Shown here in pieces: positions 5,807 through 5,807 of a stretch of 5,807 nt of DNA. Numbering within the stretch: the first letter of the stretch is position 1; each line of letters starts with the position of its first letter. Origin of the DNA: Bacteroidales bacterium. GTDB lineage: Bacteria > Bacteroidota > Bacteroidia > Bacteroidales > VadinHA17. The translations under genes were made by a program, and so were the position numbers. The stretch covers positions 1 through 5,807 of the forward strand of contig JALOMK010000159.1 in the NCBI GenBank assembly GCA_025455505.1, written 5' to 3'. The notes beneath the pieces are model-generated. The model saw only the letters and a program-made list of their open reading frames with translations. It was not told where the DNA came from and searched no databases.

Positions 5807-5807
5807 T

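Overview
The window looks like chromosomal DNA from a member of the Bacteroidota (probably Bacteroidales or a relative). This rests on recognisable protein styles: a DsbD-type reductase with the SFSCTGP membrane motif, an ECF sigma factor followed by a zinc-motif-free single-pass partner, a DUF4097-like repeat protein, small secreted barrel-like proteins ending in Phe, and an Lnt with LVPGIE in place of LVPFGE. AT-rich leaders without a Shine-Dalgarno sequence on two genes also fit. No RNA gene, mobile element or CRISPR array is visible, and gene density is high.

Layout. Positions 2-1318 (+) hold the 3' part of a dsbD/ccdA-type gene whose 5' end lies left of the window. Positions 1319-1410 hold a short perfect hairpin and a strong bidirectional terminator separating convergent units. 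Positions 1411-4775 (-) form a tight five-gene cluster, read right to left: ECF sigma factor, single-pass membrane protein (probable anti-sigma factor), DUF4097-like exported beta-repeat protein, and two small exported beta-barrel-like proteins. Positions 4776-4843 form a short gap with a T-tract after the upstream gene and a weak promoter-like match. Positions 4844-5806 (-) hold the 3' part of lnt, which runs off the right edge.

How the genes may work together. The five-gene cluster has a 4-nt overlap, a 35-nt overlap and gaps of 21 and 20 nt, and it ends at the terminator, so it reads as one transcription unit. A reasonable inference is an envelope-sensing or envelope-maintenance regulon: sigma factor, membrane partner, then three cell-envelope products made from the same message. 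The flanking genes, for disulfide reduction and lipoprotein N-acylation, are general envelope functions and are not clearly part of this unit. The functions of the three exported proteins are not known from sequence alone. The cluster is the most interesting part of the window.
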